From assembly GCA_017590115.1 (NCBI GenBank), contig JAGGNK010011336.1, positions 1,178,001 to 1,242,000 on the forward strand: a stretch of 64,000 nucleotides of DNA, written 5' to 3'. Both the position numbers and the translations under genes were made by a program. The notes beneath the pieces were generated by a model. The model was not told the origin of the DNA. It worked only from the letters and a program-made list of their open reading frames with translations, and searched no databases. Below, piece after piece: positions 13,241 through 26,000 of the stretch; within the stretch, counting starts at the first letter, position 1, and the number at the start of each line of letters is the position of its first letter. Source of the stretch: Montifringilla adamsi (taxonomy: Eukaryota > Chordata > Aves > Passeriformes > Passeridae).

Positions 13241-16200
13241 TCTCATCCCGACATACTTTAGAGTGCTTGTTGAGTACAAGTGCTAAAATATAGGTTTCTT
13301 GGTATTGTTTCACATGCAAAGTAAAAGCCCATTAAATGCACCACCTTTTACTTTTTTTTTACCAGGTGATTTTTGTCATTGATCTCTTATTTGCCCCCTT
13401 TAGCTGTATTAATCACTTGGAGTGGTCTGCTTCTCAATGGGGGCTTGATGATGTATATGTGTATAGATTCACTATCAAAAAATAAATCCCTTATATGCTC
13501 TGCCCCTTCCCAACCCTGATTATCGAGCTGTGTTTACCAGCCTGTATTATACCATCTTGAATGCTCCTTACTGGAGTCTCCCAGTCTGCAAGAGAAATCC
13601 ATGCTAGAGTAGGGAGGGGTGAGCTAGGAGGAGGCATCCTATTCCCTAAGCCAAATTTCATCTTTCAAAAACAATTGAATTCACAATTCTCTTTAGGATT
13701 CCCAAAAGCAAATGCAGATTTGTATTCACCAGTGTCACGGCTTGGGGAGTAAAATGATGAATGTTCAGTTTTGCCTGAGAGATGAATTTAAAAATTGGTT
13801 TTGTTACCTCTTCAAGCTTGCAAGCAGACAGTATGAAAAATATCTGTGCATGTACATAAGGAGAAAAAATAAAAATCACGGTCTTTTCATATATTTCATA
13901 TCTTGCCTAAGTGAGGAAGAACAAATCAGTAACACCGTAAGTTTTTATAGCAGTTTTTTGGCCTTGCTTTCCTGCACTGCTGTTGTGCTTGAGTCAGCAT
14001 GATTAATCTCAGGTGAACCCAGAACTTGCTAGACCATGAGACAGTAATGAGTTGATCAACCATGTTGTGAAAGACAAAGGTGCACATCCCAAATCAGAGC
14101 AAGGATAGTATAACAACAGCCTTCCTGGCAAGATAGAAAATATAAAAGTATCACTGAAAGCAACATTTTTGATGCTTATCTTTTTACATTTAGCATAAGA
14201 AGTGAGTGAAAACATTTCAAAGAAATTCTAGATACGTGAATGCTGTGTGTGATACTGGTTTGGGTCCCAGCTGGTGCTGGTTTGTGAACCTTCTCTATTG
14301 GAAATACCTAACAACTAGGAGGCTGGAAGGATGTTACTGATAGCAGTTTGTGTTTGGTAGAAGGAAAAGTTTTTGACAGGGGCAAAAGACTTTTTACTCT
14401 AGCATGATAACAGTTCACAAAACAATGCCTTGGTAGTTACTGTTGTTTTGAAAGCAAAGGGATATTCTAAAGCATTTGTTGCAATGTGTCTCTCTCCATT
14501 GTGTAGAAATGTGAACTTTCTGCCAGGGTTGTGGTAATGGGAGCTTTGACAGCTACCAAAACCCTGGGTGAAAGAAGTGCAATGACACCATGATCGAGGT
14601 CTCGTTCACAATATGGTAACTGTGCCTCTCTGTTGCATCCAAGTGTGACTTGGGTGACCTGGGGCCTGCAGAGCTCTGTGGAGATGCCTGCAAAGACACA
14701 CAGTGCAAAGTCATTCATGACAGTTTGTTAATGCAAATAAACTGGCACACCAGTGAGCTGATTTTCTGACAGGACTCTTCAGGGCCCAGATCATACAGAG
14801 ATTTCTGCCCAAGTATGCAATTTAATCATGCATTTTTTAGGCAATTGAGAACATCTTGAGTTCTTGAGGTTTATCAGCCTCTCTCCGGTTTTCCTTCTGT
14901 TATGTTGCCTCCACAATCTCTTATTGGCAAACTCTTTCCAAAATCCATCTCTTTCCATTAACAGTTCCTGCAAACAGACTTGCCTTTGGTAAAGGAAGAC
15001 CGTCTGGCCATACTTTTCCAGTTACCCACTGTTTCTACAGTGGAGAAGCTTCCACAAAACAAACCTCAAAGTTTGTCTCTAATTTGCCCCATCTCTTCAG
15101 TTTTAGGTCTGTGCATTGGTACGCAAAAGATCACAGGAGGAGACCTTTCCAAGACCAAACGTGGGCAGTGTGCATGTTCAGCCTTCCCAGGCCAAATTCA
15201 TCAAATCCTTAAAGCGGCTCAGCAGCAGCAGTGACCATATTTGTTTTTTTCTCCAAGTAACACAGAATCCCATTGGCTGGAGAGACTGAGTGATAAGTCA
15301 ACCTTCTCTCCATGCACTTCCCTGGCTTTTGTAGCCTCATCATTGCCTTCAAAGAGCCTGTCAACAGGTTGAAGCCAGCTTGAAGAAGAGAGTCCAAGTA
15401 GAGCACTGCCCGCATAGCAGGAGACTACTCTGGGAGAGCCCTAGGCACTATGAATAGGCTTGCAAGCCTTCCAAAAGTCTTACAAGACCCAACAGACACT
15501 TGCTTCTTTTAACTGATTTCCATCTTTCTCTGTGGTGTTGCAGTATAAATGCTCTTTCATGTGGTAGGCATAGTGTTTGGCTTTGTGCCTGGAGTTAGCT
15601 TTCTCTACCATCAGTGTCTGCTGCAAAGTGAAGGCGAGGAGAAAGGCCCTTTGGTCACCCCGAGGCTCCTGGCCCACAGTGCCACTGCAGTCTGCAGAGG
15701 CCACTGTTGTTTTTTCTTGGGTTTCTCCCATTTGCCACCAAAACTACCGTTTCTGTCAAAACTGAAAGCTGTGGGGCCTTGGGACACCTCAGCCTAGCTG
15801 AACTCACCCAGGTAGCCCTGGGGAGGTTTGGATCCCAGAAGTACAAACCTGCCAAGTCCCAGTAAGAGTACACGTTTTCATTAACACAGATACAAGGTCA
15901 CATTTGTTGCCATCGTCATCTCACTTCAGGCAGTTGCTTGGGTTAAATTCAGCTCTGTCCATCAAAGTAACTTTATAATGTCCACTACCCTTTTCCAGCT
16001 CCAGGAGAATATGTTCTGAAGGAAGCAAGGCAACATTTGGTAAAAATGGAATCGTATGCTACCTAGTAGAGCACACTCCAATGACTTTAGGTAAATGGCC
16101 TCTCACTTCAGTATCTTACCCAGCTATCACTTGCCACATAAACAGGTGGTAAACTGTTCTAAGGAGTAGTTACGAGCTAGTACAGAAATTACTATCTCTC

Positions 16201-18280
16201 ATGACAAAACATCCAACTCTGCTTGCAAATCTGCACATCAAATAATTCATCTGCCATACCATCATCCCTCTCTTGCTGGATTTCCAAGCACAATTCACCA
16301 TTTTTTTTATAGTTTCAAAAGTTTGAGTGTATCAGTTCATAGTGCATGTTTTCCTGTGCTGAAATTTCTTCTGAGATTGTGGTTTGTGAGAAAATTTGGG
16401 TGCATAGAGTACCAGAGGGTGATAAAGCACAAGTGTTGGTTTTACTCAGTGCTAGGATTCCCTACAGGCACTTGTCCTCAAGGCATCACTTTCTTACAGG
16501 AATCTCCAGGTGTTTCAGTGGAATCTCACCTCTTGTTGCCTGAATTTTGGGGCACAAAGTTTCTTGGTCTGGATTGATGGTCCCATACTAAAAATATATT
16601 CATAATCTTTATCCAGTCCAGGCATTCTGTTCTGGTTGGTTTTCTGTATTTTCTACTGGCCTCTCTGTAGATTCGTCATGTAGAGAAAATCGGTGGTCTT
16701 GCAGGTTTTGTCTTCCACGATTTCTCTTTTCGTGGAGGTTTCAGTCCTGTGATAATTTTAGGCTGCCCAGATTGTAGGCCACAAATGTTTGTCTTCCTGT
16801 GAGTCAGTCCGACTGCAGGTAAATAAATCCCCTCATGTGCCAAGATGTGGTCAGAACCCCGACCTTCTGTTTACACAGCTCTCAAAATTTTAAATAGCCT
16901 CTCTGATTTTTTTATGTTTCAGAAACCAAAGAACTTTTAAGTCTCCTGCTTGATATTAGGCTAATTTGATGTGTGCTTGTGATAAAGGCATTTCCTTGGT
17001 GGCAGCTCAGTTTCATTAGGGTTACAGTATTTTGGGGGCTGAAACAGTCAGACAATGCACTGCAATGTAGCTCTGCCTGGCAGATTCTTGGCAGTTGATT
17101 CCTACCTTTATGAGACTCCATTGTGTGGACATCAATGTCTCCTTCTCAACTGCTCTCAGACAGCAAGTTACTGGCCATGAATTTGCCTTTCTAATGTTCT
17201 TAGGCATTTTCCCATCCAGCTCAGACTCAAAAACTTGTGCTAGTCTTTCATCTGCTAGCTACCACTTCTGCAGTGTCATCTAAACAGCAGTTCCACCTGC
17301 TTATCTGTTGCTGGCTCTTCTTGTTCATTTTCAGTGTTTTTCAATAACTGAGGAGGTCCTCCTGCTCTGAAAGGAGGAAGTATTATGGGAGAAAGCTGGG
17401 CGTGGTAATCTCAAATGGGAGGCCTAAAGCTCAAGGTGAAGCAGCCCATCCACTTCTGCTGTGGGGGGTCTCTTGTGGGTTCTGTTTTGACACCAATTAC
17501 TTGGAAAAAATATTTTATCCAAAATTCTGAGGTTTTCCACCAAAGGTAGCCCTCTGAAAGTAAGGGAGGATGATTTTTCCCAAAAAATGTGTCTCTTTTG
17601 GGATGCCTGATTTTCACTCAGTGAAAAATTGTTGATCACTCGTCATTTAAAAATTTTCACTGTAGCTTTCAGTTGTGTCAGAGACACAGAGATTTTGCAT
17701 TAGGTCTCCTGTAACTCTCCTTTACAAAAAATATCTGTTGTAAATATAGGCTTTTCTGCTTAAGTGTTTGTTGAATTCAGTAACTCACATTAAAAACAAG
17801 AGCTCATCTGTGCATAAGCTGTTCACAGTGAGCAAGATGAGAAGACTGTTAAAATCAGTGGGAAGTCTGCTGCTTACTTGGAAGCATTTGAGACCTTCCA
17901 CCAGCCTTTGTTAGCAATGTGAGGTTGGTCAGCTGAAACACCCGGCGCTGTTTCTCGTCCCTTCCCGTGTTCCCTTTCAGTAAGACTGTAATGGCCACAG
18001 CAGATCAGCCCCACAGTCTGGTCCAGAACACTCCACTGTAGTGGGGCAGGTGTGGATTGAACTCAGGCTGGGGCAAGAATCTGTGCAGGGGCCAGTCACG
18101 GGCTAACCTGGCCCCAGGGAACATTTAATTTAACCTCTAAAAATTAAAGGTTAGCTTGTGTCCTAAAGCAGGAGGATCCAGTTCCTGCCTCCCATGGTTT
18201 TTTGTTTGTTTATTTGAATATTTATTGCTACAGCTTTGCCTTTCCATATTCAACATCCAGGCTGGTTTTAATTCTTGCTG
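13241..18280 (+). other. EHBP1: EHBP1 intron, middle part (non-coding)
   Basis: No exon recognised. About 14240-17700 is somewhat richer in GC and in short open frames than the flanks, and reads like decayed repeat or unconstrained intron. No protein family, LTR pair or target-site duplication could be identified. Confidence 0.5.
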
Positions 18281-18289
18281 AGCTCTTAG

Positions 18290-18490
18290 TTTCAACATTG
18301 CCTCGTGGCGACGAGTTCTACCAGTAAATGATGAGGCTTTGAGGAAAGATCATTCTTTTTATCGGTTTTAAACACACCACCTTCAATTTCAGTGAATTTC
18401 CCCAGGTTCTTAGGAGACAAGATGAGACACATCCTAGAACTATTCTTTATTTGCCATTCATGTTCTCCTTCAGGTAAACAAGCCAATCTG
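18290..18490 (-). mobile_element. Old CR1/L3-type LINE 3' fragment (degraded)
   Basis: The + strand text resembles the reverse complement of the 3' region of vertebrate CR1/L3 LINEs. It has a GAGTTCTACCAG segment, a stretch reading TTTTTATCGGTTTTAAAC, then TTCAATTTCA followed by TTCCCCAGGTTCTTAG and a TTTATTTGCCATTCATG stretch, in the family's usual order. The element would therefore lie on the - strand. It is short, diverged and non-coding. Recognition is from memory of the family pattern, not alignment. Confidence 0.4.
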
Positions 18491-18550
18491 TCCACTTGCT
18501 CCTAATTCAGAAACTTGTAAAAACTCGTCCCTATGATTGGGCGACGCAAC

Positions 18551-18580
18551 TTTTTTTTTTTTCTTTTTTTTTTTTTTTTA
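18551..18580. repeat. T-rich homopolymer tract
   Basis: Two T-runs separated by a single C, in the EHBP1 intron just after the LINE-like fragment. Confidence 0.85.
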
Positions 18581-19843
18581 AGCAGACGAATAAAGACAGT
18601 GGGGTATGTTTTCAAAAGACCTTCCTGTTAAATTTGTGGAATTCACTGGCATTTGAACAGCTCTCAGTAGTCACCAAGCTTCTGTCAACTACAAAATAGC
18701 CCAGCAAGAGGAGCAGAGCGAAGTCGGCCAGTTTTTGTTGTTATTTGCCCCGCTCCAGTTCCCATGCACTGGCATTCTCCTGCTGGCCTCTTCACCCAAG
18801 TGTGTTGAGTGAAGAAAGCTTCTTCTATTCTATTTTAAAACTGTGTGTAAACATCAGCAAATGGATGAAGAATGGGCTCTGTCTTAAGTAGGTTGTTTTT
18901 CATATAGTTCTGTTGAGGTAAATGGGGAGACATGGGAAGGGTTCTGTGTTTAACCATGACACCATGGCACACACACTACACACAGTGCAAATAAAATTTA
19001 AAAACAATTACTGCTTAAGACGGCATACAGAGTGATTTCTGTAAACCTGTTATTTCTTGCCAGACTGAATGGGCTGGTTTGGGATGCTGATGTAAACCCT
19101 TTATTATTTATCCTCTACAGGTTGTAATTCATTTTTGCACAACACCTAAATACATTTATATTTAAGGATTTAAAAAAAAAATATTAATCTATTGTCTTAC
19201 CTTGACAGATTTACAATGGTATAAAGTGTAGAGGAGTTACTGTATTCATACATTTATGCTGTAAACTAATCTTGTCCCTGCATGTTGTTGCTTTTTCTTC
19301 CTTTTAAGTGGTATTGCCAGTGTTTCGTAGCACTTTCTTCTCTGTTTTCTTAGCAATGTACAGGTTTACTATATTAATCTATATTGGGTTTATCTAATGC
19401 CTAGCTGCCCAAATGGCTTAAAAATAATGGGTCTAATGGTACCTAGGTACACTGGTTGCTGGCTCAGTTTGAAAGTACTTTCAGCAGGAAAGGAAAAAAA
19501 ATTGTTCTTTCAAATTGATTCAGAAGAGACATTTGTCAAGATGCTTCTTATTTAAATAATTTGGGATATAATTAGCTTACAGTGTAAACAAAAATCCATT
19601 TGTAAATCCAGAAGAATATGAAGGAGGATGTGTTTGTAAAAGACTGCCAGGAAGCTGTACAACATTAAAATAAGCTAGTTGCTTATATTGTTCTCAGAAA
19701 ATGGTAATGTGTTTGTTACCGTGCTTCTTGAGTATTGTAGAAGAAAATTGACTCAAGTTGATTTCAAATAACAATCAGAAATATGTGTGATGAGCCACAG
19801 GAGAAGGGAAAGGGATTTGGGGTTGTGGTTTGTTTGTTTTTTC

Positions 19844-19894
19844 TTGGCTATCATTAAAATTCTCACTATCAGTACTTTGGCTATCACTAAAATT
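19844..19894. repeat. Short direct repeat, 18 bases twice
   Basis: TTGGCTATCATTAAAATT at 19844-19861 and the same with one change (C for T) at 19877-19894, period 33. Looks like a local tandem duplication. Confidence 0.8.
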
Positions 19895-20230
19895 TGTTCC
19901 AGTAAGGGACAAAATTACCAAACTTTATGCTGCAGCCTCTACTGAATCCTGAGCAGGAGCTATTACAGCCTGGAATCACAACTCAGAAGCCAGTAGGAGC
20001 TTCTTATATCTGAGGGCAGAATTTAATGTCTTGTGCTATTTGAGGCTTGGTGTTGGGCTCATTCCTAATCATTGAGGAGGGTTCTGGTAGATGTCAAGTG
20101 AAGAGAAGAATAGAGCACGCATCCTTCACCACTCAAGCCAGACAATGAAATTAGAAAATGGCACTGGGAGTTGATGTGAGAGAATTCCCTTGGATTCCTA
20201 GAGGAAGAATAAAACAAGAATGAATTAATT

Positions 20231-20278
20231 AAAAAAAAAAAAAAAAAAAAAAAGAAAGGGGGGGGGGGGGGGGGGGGG
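20231..20278. repeat. Poly(A) followed by 21-base poly(G)
   Basis: 23 A, then GAAA, then 21 consecutive G. A pure G-run of this length is rare in vertebrate DNA, can form quadruplex, and is a frequent site of sequencing error. Confidence 0.85.
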
Positions 20279-21699
20279 TGGCAGAAAGGAAGAGGAGGAA
20301 AAAGAAAATAAATGAGAGAAACCCTGCCAGAAGCCTCCTCAGGTTAAAGTCTGACATTAAAAACTGTATTGACTTTTCACATAAAGGCGTGTGTACTCAC
20401 TGTTTCATCTGAGTTTCTGGTGCTGCATTTTTCAAATCTCTTACCGAGCAGTTTGCATGCATATGATGTTTGCAGCACTACTCGCTCTTATTTGAAGGCT
20501 GTTTTCAGAAGTCATTATTGAACTATAGGATAAAAAGGTATAAGCATAATTACGTGTTAAAGAGAATAAATATGTTCTGCTAGATAGTTAACCAGATGAG
20601 GTTAAACAAGATAAGATGAATTCTGGTCTTTTTAGAAAACTGGCAGTCTTCATTTTAAGCTACAATGTAAAGTGCTTTATCCTGAGATTAGGTATTGTGG
20701 CAGAAGCTAAAACTGCCTTTTTCCCCTAACCGTGCCAGAATACAACCTCCTTTTCTTTCTGCGCTAACAAGACTGCTTTACCACCACAGCCCACTCTAAG
20801 TAATTAAATCAATCCTTTGTACTTACCGTATTCTCCTCTAGTGACGGTACTAGATCTGATTATATGCTTCATGCATATTCAAAGTACAGCACTGACAGCT
20901 CTTTAATGAGCTCTTACTTAATCAGTACGAACAATGTTCATCTTGTTCTTTTTTTCCTCATACATTAGAGCTAGGAACAGTTGGGGAAAAAATGAAACAT
21001 CCAGCATTCATTTGAAAAATATATTGTACTTTGAAAAGTGTCTAAGCTGGAGAAGTTGCATTCTGCCCTTTAAAAGTCTGATGGACAAATTGGATTACTA
21101 GTATTGGATTAAATAACAAATGGTTAGAGGAGAAATGAGAAAAGCTCGCTGTGATCACAGGCTTTAATATTTTTTGTTACTTATAAAGCTGAAGGGGTCT
21201 TTAACCAGTTATTAAAGTCAGGATTAATTTGTAATGGTCCAACTTACTAGCTTTAAAAGGGTTTTGTTGTTGTTGTTTATCAAAAACAATAGTGTAATGC
21301 ATGTATTATGGAAAAAATTTAAGTTTAAGATCTGTGGGCTATTTATAGATTTTCAGCATCTTGTACTGGCTTAGATAAGGGGTTTGCATGTGTGGGATCG
21401 ATTTGTTCTCCAGCATGGGTTTTTTGCTTCATTTAAATAATCTGTACAGTTTGTTGGGGTTTTTTTCCCCATGAACAACACAGATACTTTCCCAATTTAA
21501 ATTTTCAAGCATTTGTAGCAAGTCAATTAAATACTTGTTTTACACTTGCAAAGTGGAAACAACAACCACCCCAGCAGCAGCTTGAGTTTTACAGAGTGAA
21601 ACCGTGTTGAAGAAAGGCTTTTTCTAAATTTTTTATTTAGAAATTGTAAATGTTAGTTTAGCAGTGAGCTTGCAGTATTGCTGCAGTAACAACACTCAG

Positions 21700-22480
21700 T
21701 TTTTCTTTGTTGAAAGTGTTTCATGTGCATCCTTTCACCAAGTAAAAAAAAATGAAGTAATGCTCTAATGCTAGTGTATTTTCCGAAGAGTTATTTAAAT
21801 TTCTTATATATGGGAGTTCATCTTTATTTTGCTTGCCTGGGAAGAATTTGTTTCAGCTCTGTGCACAAGAATTTAAAAGCTGACAGTCAACAAATAAAAT
21901 ATCAGCATCGACTACTATTAATATTGCACACATGTGTCATTTCACTGATCAAAAAGGCCTTCACCGGGGTAAAATTGGCCTTTTTCCAAATTGCAAGCTT
22001 TTTCTCAGCTTTTTCTTTTTTGCTCTTTCTTCTTTTGTTGCTGCCCGGGGATTTGTGCCTATCGCAGCCGATATCACATGACCGGTGTCAGGGCATCACA
22101 TGGGTCCAAAGCGAATACAAAAACAGATTTAAAATTCTCTAAAAACAATCAAGACTTTGTTAATTCACTTCTAAACCAGCCCATTCTATGGATATTGCGT
22201 GTGCTTTGGTGTCAGCACGGATATATTAAAATAGGCACCTGTGCAGATCTGGCACGACAGCTCCAAGCTTTACCCAGATCTTTTCTCATTATATGTTGCA
22301 ACTAACTGTGTTTAGAAGGAATGCATTAATAGAAAGAAGATTATATCTGAAGTCTATGTTCTTAACCTGAAAGTGCATGGAACGAAAGTCAACGAATTCA
22401 GATCCACCATTGAGCCAAACACTTTGGAGACATTTGTCTCTCCCATTTCTTTTACGAGGCTTGCAAAATTAAATGCAGCA
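21700..22480. promoter_or_regulatory. Candidate conserved non-coding element, EHBP1 intron
   Basis: AT-rich, repeat-poor block with about a dozen retained CpG. It includes a GCCGATATC segment, CACATGACCGGTGTCA, and a pair of TCACATG motifs 17 bases apart. Open frames here lack recognisable domains. Enhancer function is inferred from composition only. Confidence 0.3.
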
Positions 22481-24082
22481 AGGGCTTGTATTTATAGTCT
22501 TTGAGCCAGACATCCCAGTCCACCCCAAAACTAACAAATTTATTGAAATTTTACTGTAGCCACAGATGTCTGGTTGTGAGAACTTTGCCACATTGCCAGT
22601 AAAAAAATCTCATGCATTACAGAATAGACTGGTCATTTTGCAAGGAAAAAAAAAAAAGGCAAAAAAATCCCGTTCTTCTTGACCTCTGCCCTGAATAAGT
22701 TTCAACTACTTGGTGCATTTCAACAAAAGGCTGGTGATACTGATTGTTATCTACTTCCAAAAGCAGACCATGTTAGATGGACCAGTACAGCAGCAAGGCC
22801 TTTGATCTGTAACTTACCAGCAAAGTGTACTGAACTGCTGAATATTGTTGTAAATGCCGTGGTGTGATATTTTATGCACAAAACCCAAAGAGGAGATATT
22901 GGGGGAGAGCGTTACTACATGTCAGATTTCTTCTTTCATTGCTCCATTGCCCCAGGAGCTGGGCCATGCTGCTTTTGCTTGGAAAAGCACTGTGGGTCCA
23001 TCCATTCTTTGGGATGCTCCACCCTTCCTGCCTCACTGCTAGCAAACTGTGGCCCTAAAAGCACCATTCCAGGAATTTTCATTGACCAGGCACTTCCCAG
23101 GCAGATAAGTGGATATGGGTGGATGTCTCCTATCAGAAAGGAAAGCATGCCAAATGTAACCTTTTCGTACTGTGTGGGTCCACCAGTTCCACCCCAAGCT
23201 GACCCGCTTCCCTGTTCATCCTTTTTTCCTGCCCTTGTGTGGATGCCTCATGGCCATGGCAGAGGGAATCCAAGAGTTTGGACAAAGCTGGAAAACTTCC
23301 CCTGCAGGCAGGAGGCTCACAGCCTGGTGAGGCTGAGATTCTCCCTGTAGGTCTGGGCTTGCACACTGTTGTGGCATTGGGGTGTGAACACGCGCGCGGC
23401 GAGCATCTGAAACACTCCCATCCAGAAAATGAATGCTTTGGTTTAGGGCAAAACAATGTTCTTCTGGTGTCTTTCCAGCTCCAGGTGCTAGAAAAGGCTT
23501 CTCTGCAACTAGGGATCCTATGGTTTAAGTTAATAAGGTAGCGTCCCCAAGTGTGCAGCACTTTGCGTGAGAGATTTCACACCCCATTACAAACACCAAA
23601 GAATTAACTTTTAGCACCCTTGCAGGATCAGTACAGGTGGTTATTCACGTATGGCACACGAGGTACTTAGACATCTACCCACACTCTCCCAGTGAAGCTC
23701 TGTCAAAGCTGGGAAACAAACTCACATGACCAAGCTCATGCTCCTTTGCCTTCATTCCAAGTTTATTCCTAGACTCGTTTTAACCCTATGAAATATGTGA
23801 GTTTCATAATTCAGTGAGGACCATATCACCTTTGCTCTTCACCTCAGCATGAGGGATGAGAATGTCAGGTTTCCACTGAAGCACGGCCTCCACAAAGGAC
23901 TTTCTCCAAGTCCCTGAGCTCAGAGAAGACGGAATTTGGCTGAGCAGCCCTGCTACATGGAAAGCACAGTCAGGAGCCTTCTGGAGGCTCATCTGCCTTT
24001 TGCTCATGGTGCAGGGGTGGTGAGACAGAGCCTTAGAAAGCCTGGTAGAGCTTAGCGCTGCCTGCAGGTAGGCTATGAAGAC

Positions 24083-24124
24083 TCCTGATTCTGATCCTGA
24101 TCCTGATCCTGATGCTGATCCTGC
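24083..24124. repeat. Hexanucleotide tandem repeat (TGATCC)n
   Basis: About six to seven copies of a TGATCC-type unit with point changes, also read as CTGATC. It creates an Asp-Pro repeat in one chance frame, but no gene is supported. Confidence 0.85.
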
Positions 24125-24782
24125 CTGGGATGGATGGGGTCTAGGGAAAGGGTTGCTAGTCCATGCATACACACATGGGACCCTTGGGTACCAGGATCCC
24201 AGGATTATTTGTATTTGTGCAGATGCTCCCTTTGGTTGCAGGTTGAGGAGAGGAGCAGCTCTTTCCAGCTCATCTGGAAGAGTGGCCATGAACACAGAAG
24301 CTGAGCAGGTGCCCACACCTTAGCCAAGAGTTCAGGATTAGCATCTCCTCTGCAGCTACTTTGATCCCTGCCACATCATCCTGGCTGTGCTGGGTTTGCA
24401 TGGGTGGAGTGGATCTTGCCTACAGGGATTGTTTTTGTGTTTGGTGACGACCAGACATCTTTTAGCAGTAAGCGTTGTTCACTGGAAGCATTGCAGTTAC
24501 GTAGTTCATTTGGGAGAATTTAAAATACACAGTCCTTTTAAAAGGTATTTATTTAGGGTCAGCATGATAAAGAACACTACAATGTATCCTGGAGGATAGT
24601 TGCTTTCAAAGATTTATTTATAAACCAGGCAGGACTTCGCAGTCATATGATATTTTTACCATTTGACAATATGCATTGTCATGCTCAGTGATACTGGCAA
24701 CTGATACTCCAAAACGTGAAGTGAAAATATGTACCTCAATTAGTGAAATGCCACAGAAGTAATGAAGTTCTCTTGATTGCAG

Positions 24783-24882
24783 GAAGAAACACAGAAGAAG
24801 AAGAAGCTATGATGCAGGAGTGGTTTATGTTGGTTAATAAGAAGAATGCCTTAATAAGACGAATGAACCAGCTTTCTCTTCT
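24783..24882 (+). CDS. EHBP1: EHBP1 coding exon (bMERB domain, first exon in window)
   Basis: Acceptor TTGATTGCAG ends at 24782 and donor GTAAGT starts at 24883. The 100-base exon starts with the last two bases of a glycine codon and then reads [20 protein letters not shown] and on to NQLSL, ending with two bases of a Leu codon. This is the recognisable middle of the EHBP1 bMERB domain (Pfam DUF3585), an all-helical Rab-binding module. The acidic EEEE stretch and the [15 protein letters not shown] helix are family hallmarks. The preceding exon, with the first bMERB helix, is not in the window. The phase joins exactly to the exon at 26001 to give LSLLEKEHDLERR. Confidence 0.92.
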
Positions 24883-25045
24883 GTAAGTACAGATGAACAT
24901 ATGTATTTAAAAAAGGATGATTTACCCTTCAGATAAAAACAAAACTTTTTTTACTCTCTTCCCATTAGGCTTCAAAAAAAACCCCTCAAAAGTGAGTAGT
25001 GTGGATGTGTTACACATCGAGTAACTTGTTTTTCTCATATTTCAG

Positions 25046-25200
25046 ACTTGAAAATGAGAAGCATGCAATGACACAAGATTAGCCAGAGCTGTGAAAAAAG
25101 AAATTAAAGAAATATTAAGCACTGTTACATTTTCAAAAGCCCAACAGTAGAATAAAACTGCATTTTAGAAATGCACAGATAGATTTGGATTGTGCCTCAG
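25046..25200 (+). other. EHBP1: Candidate alternative (poison or terminal) EHBP1 exon
   Basis: A strong acceptor (pyrimidine tract then TTTCAG, ending at 25045) and a strong donor (CAG then GTGAGA, from 25201) bracket 155 bases. Spliced after 24882 it would read LLENEKHAMTQD and then a TAG stop at 25080-25082. An AATAAA lies inside at 25151-25156, so it could also serve as an alternative last exon. Inclusion would truncate the protein before most of the bMERB domain and the CVLQ box, and as an internal exon would be expected to trigger nonsense-mediated decay. There is no transcript evidence here; this is a sequence-based prediction. Confidence 0.35.
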
Positions 25201-26000
25201 GTGAGACAGGTGAAGTCTATTCAGAGAAGAGCCAAATTTGAGTCACTACCTGCTTTGTAGAAAATCCTCAGTCCCATCTCTGCTGAAGGGATGTCAGTAA
25301 ATCAGTCACAGTGCAGTGATACCACTGATACTGCAAAGTAAGGACAAATGAACCTTTTCTCACTGGCAGTGTTGAGGAAGGGAGAAGGAGCTGCTCGTTT
25401 GTAGAGGCATTCTGCCCCGAGTGCTTCTCTTCCAGCTTCTTTCACTTTGATATTTCTTTCAGTAATGCCACCTAGTGTAGATGTCTGCATACTTCCCTGG
25501 GAAGAGCCTCTGCTCACCTATCTCCTGCTGGGTCTGAACTTGACAGAGGATTTTACCTGCAAAATATTAAGCTTTCTAATCCCTTGTCTAATTTTTATTG
25601 TTGATTAGGGCAGAATGTACATAGAATAATACTTCCAGCGTCACATTATCTTGGTGAATAGGTTGATGCTGGAATTTGCTCATTAGATCTGGGGGAATAT
25701 TTTATACTTTGGACATTCCGCAACAGCTGTTCCAGAGATGAATATGAAATAATTGCATCCTGTAGTGCAGTGGAGTTAAACTGAGAGAATTAAAGCCGAC
25801 CTTACGTGAAATGAAAAGGCCCTGTTACTGAATAGGCCACCTGAGCCAGATTTTAAGTTTGTGTATCATTTGTTTGGAGTAGCTTAAAGTTAAAGAGAAA
25901 AGTCAGTTGCGAGTCCTAAAATCAATGTAAGTTAAAGGTGCTTTTAAGTGTTTAATGATTTAGTAATTAACATATTGATGAACATTTGCAACTTGCCTAG

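Larger units (their letters stand above)
18581..24782 (+). other. EHBP1: EHBP1 intron, 3' part (non-coding)
   Basis: Continues to the acceptor TTGATTGCAG at 24773-24782. It holds an A/G homopolymer tract (20231-20278), a candidate conserved block (21700-22480), a GC-richer segment at about 22860-24330 with open frames that match nothing recognisable, and a hexanucleotide repeat at 24083. No exon recognised. Confidence 0.6.

Noticed and set aside
22874..23350. 158-codon + strand frame in the EHBP1 intron
   Set aside because: No recognisable domain, overlapped by frames on both strands, and no plausible splice partners in phase with EHBP1.
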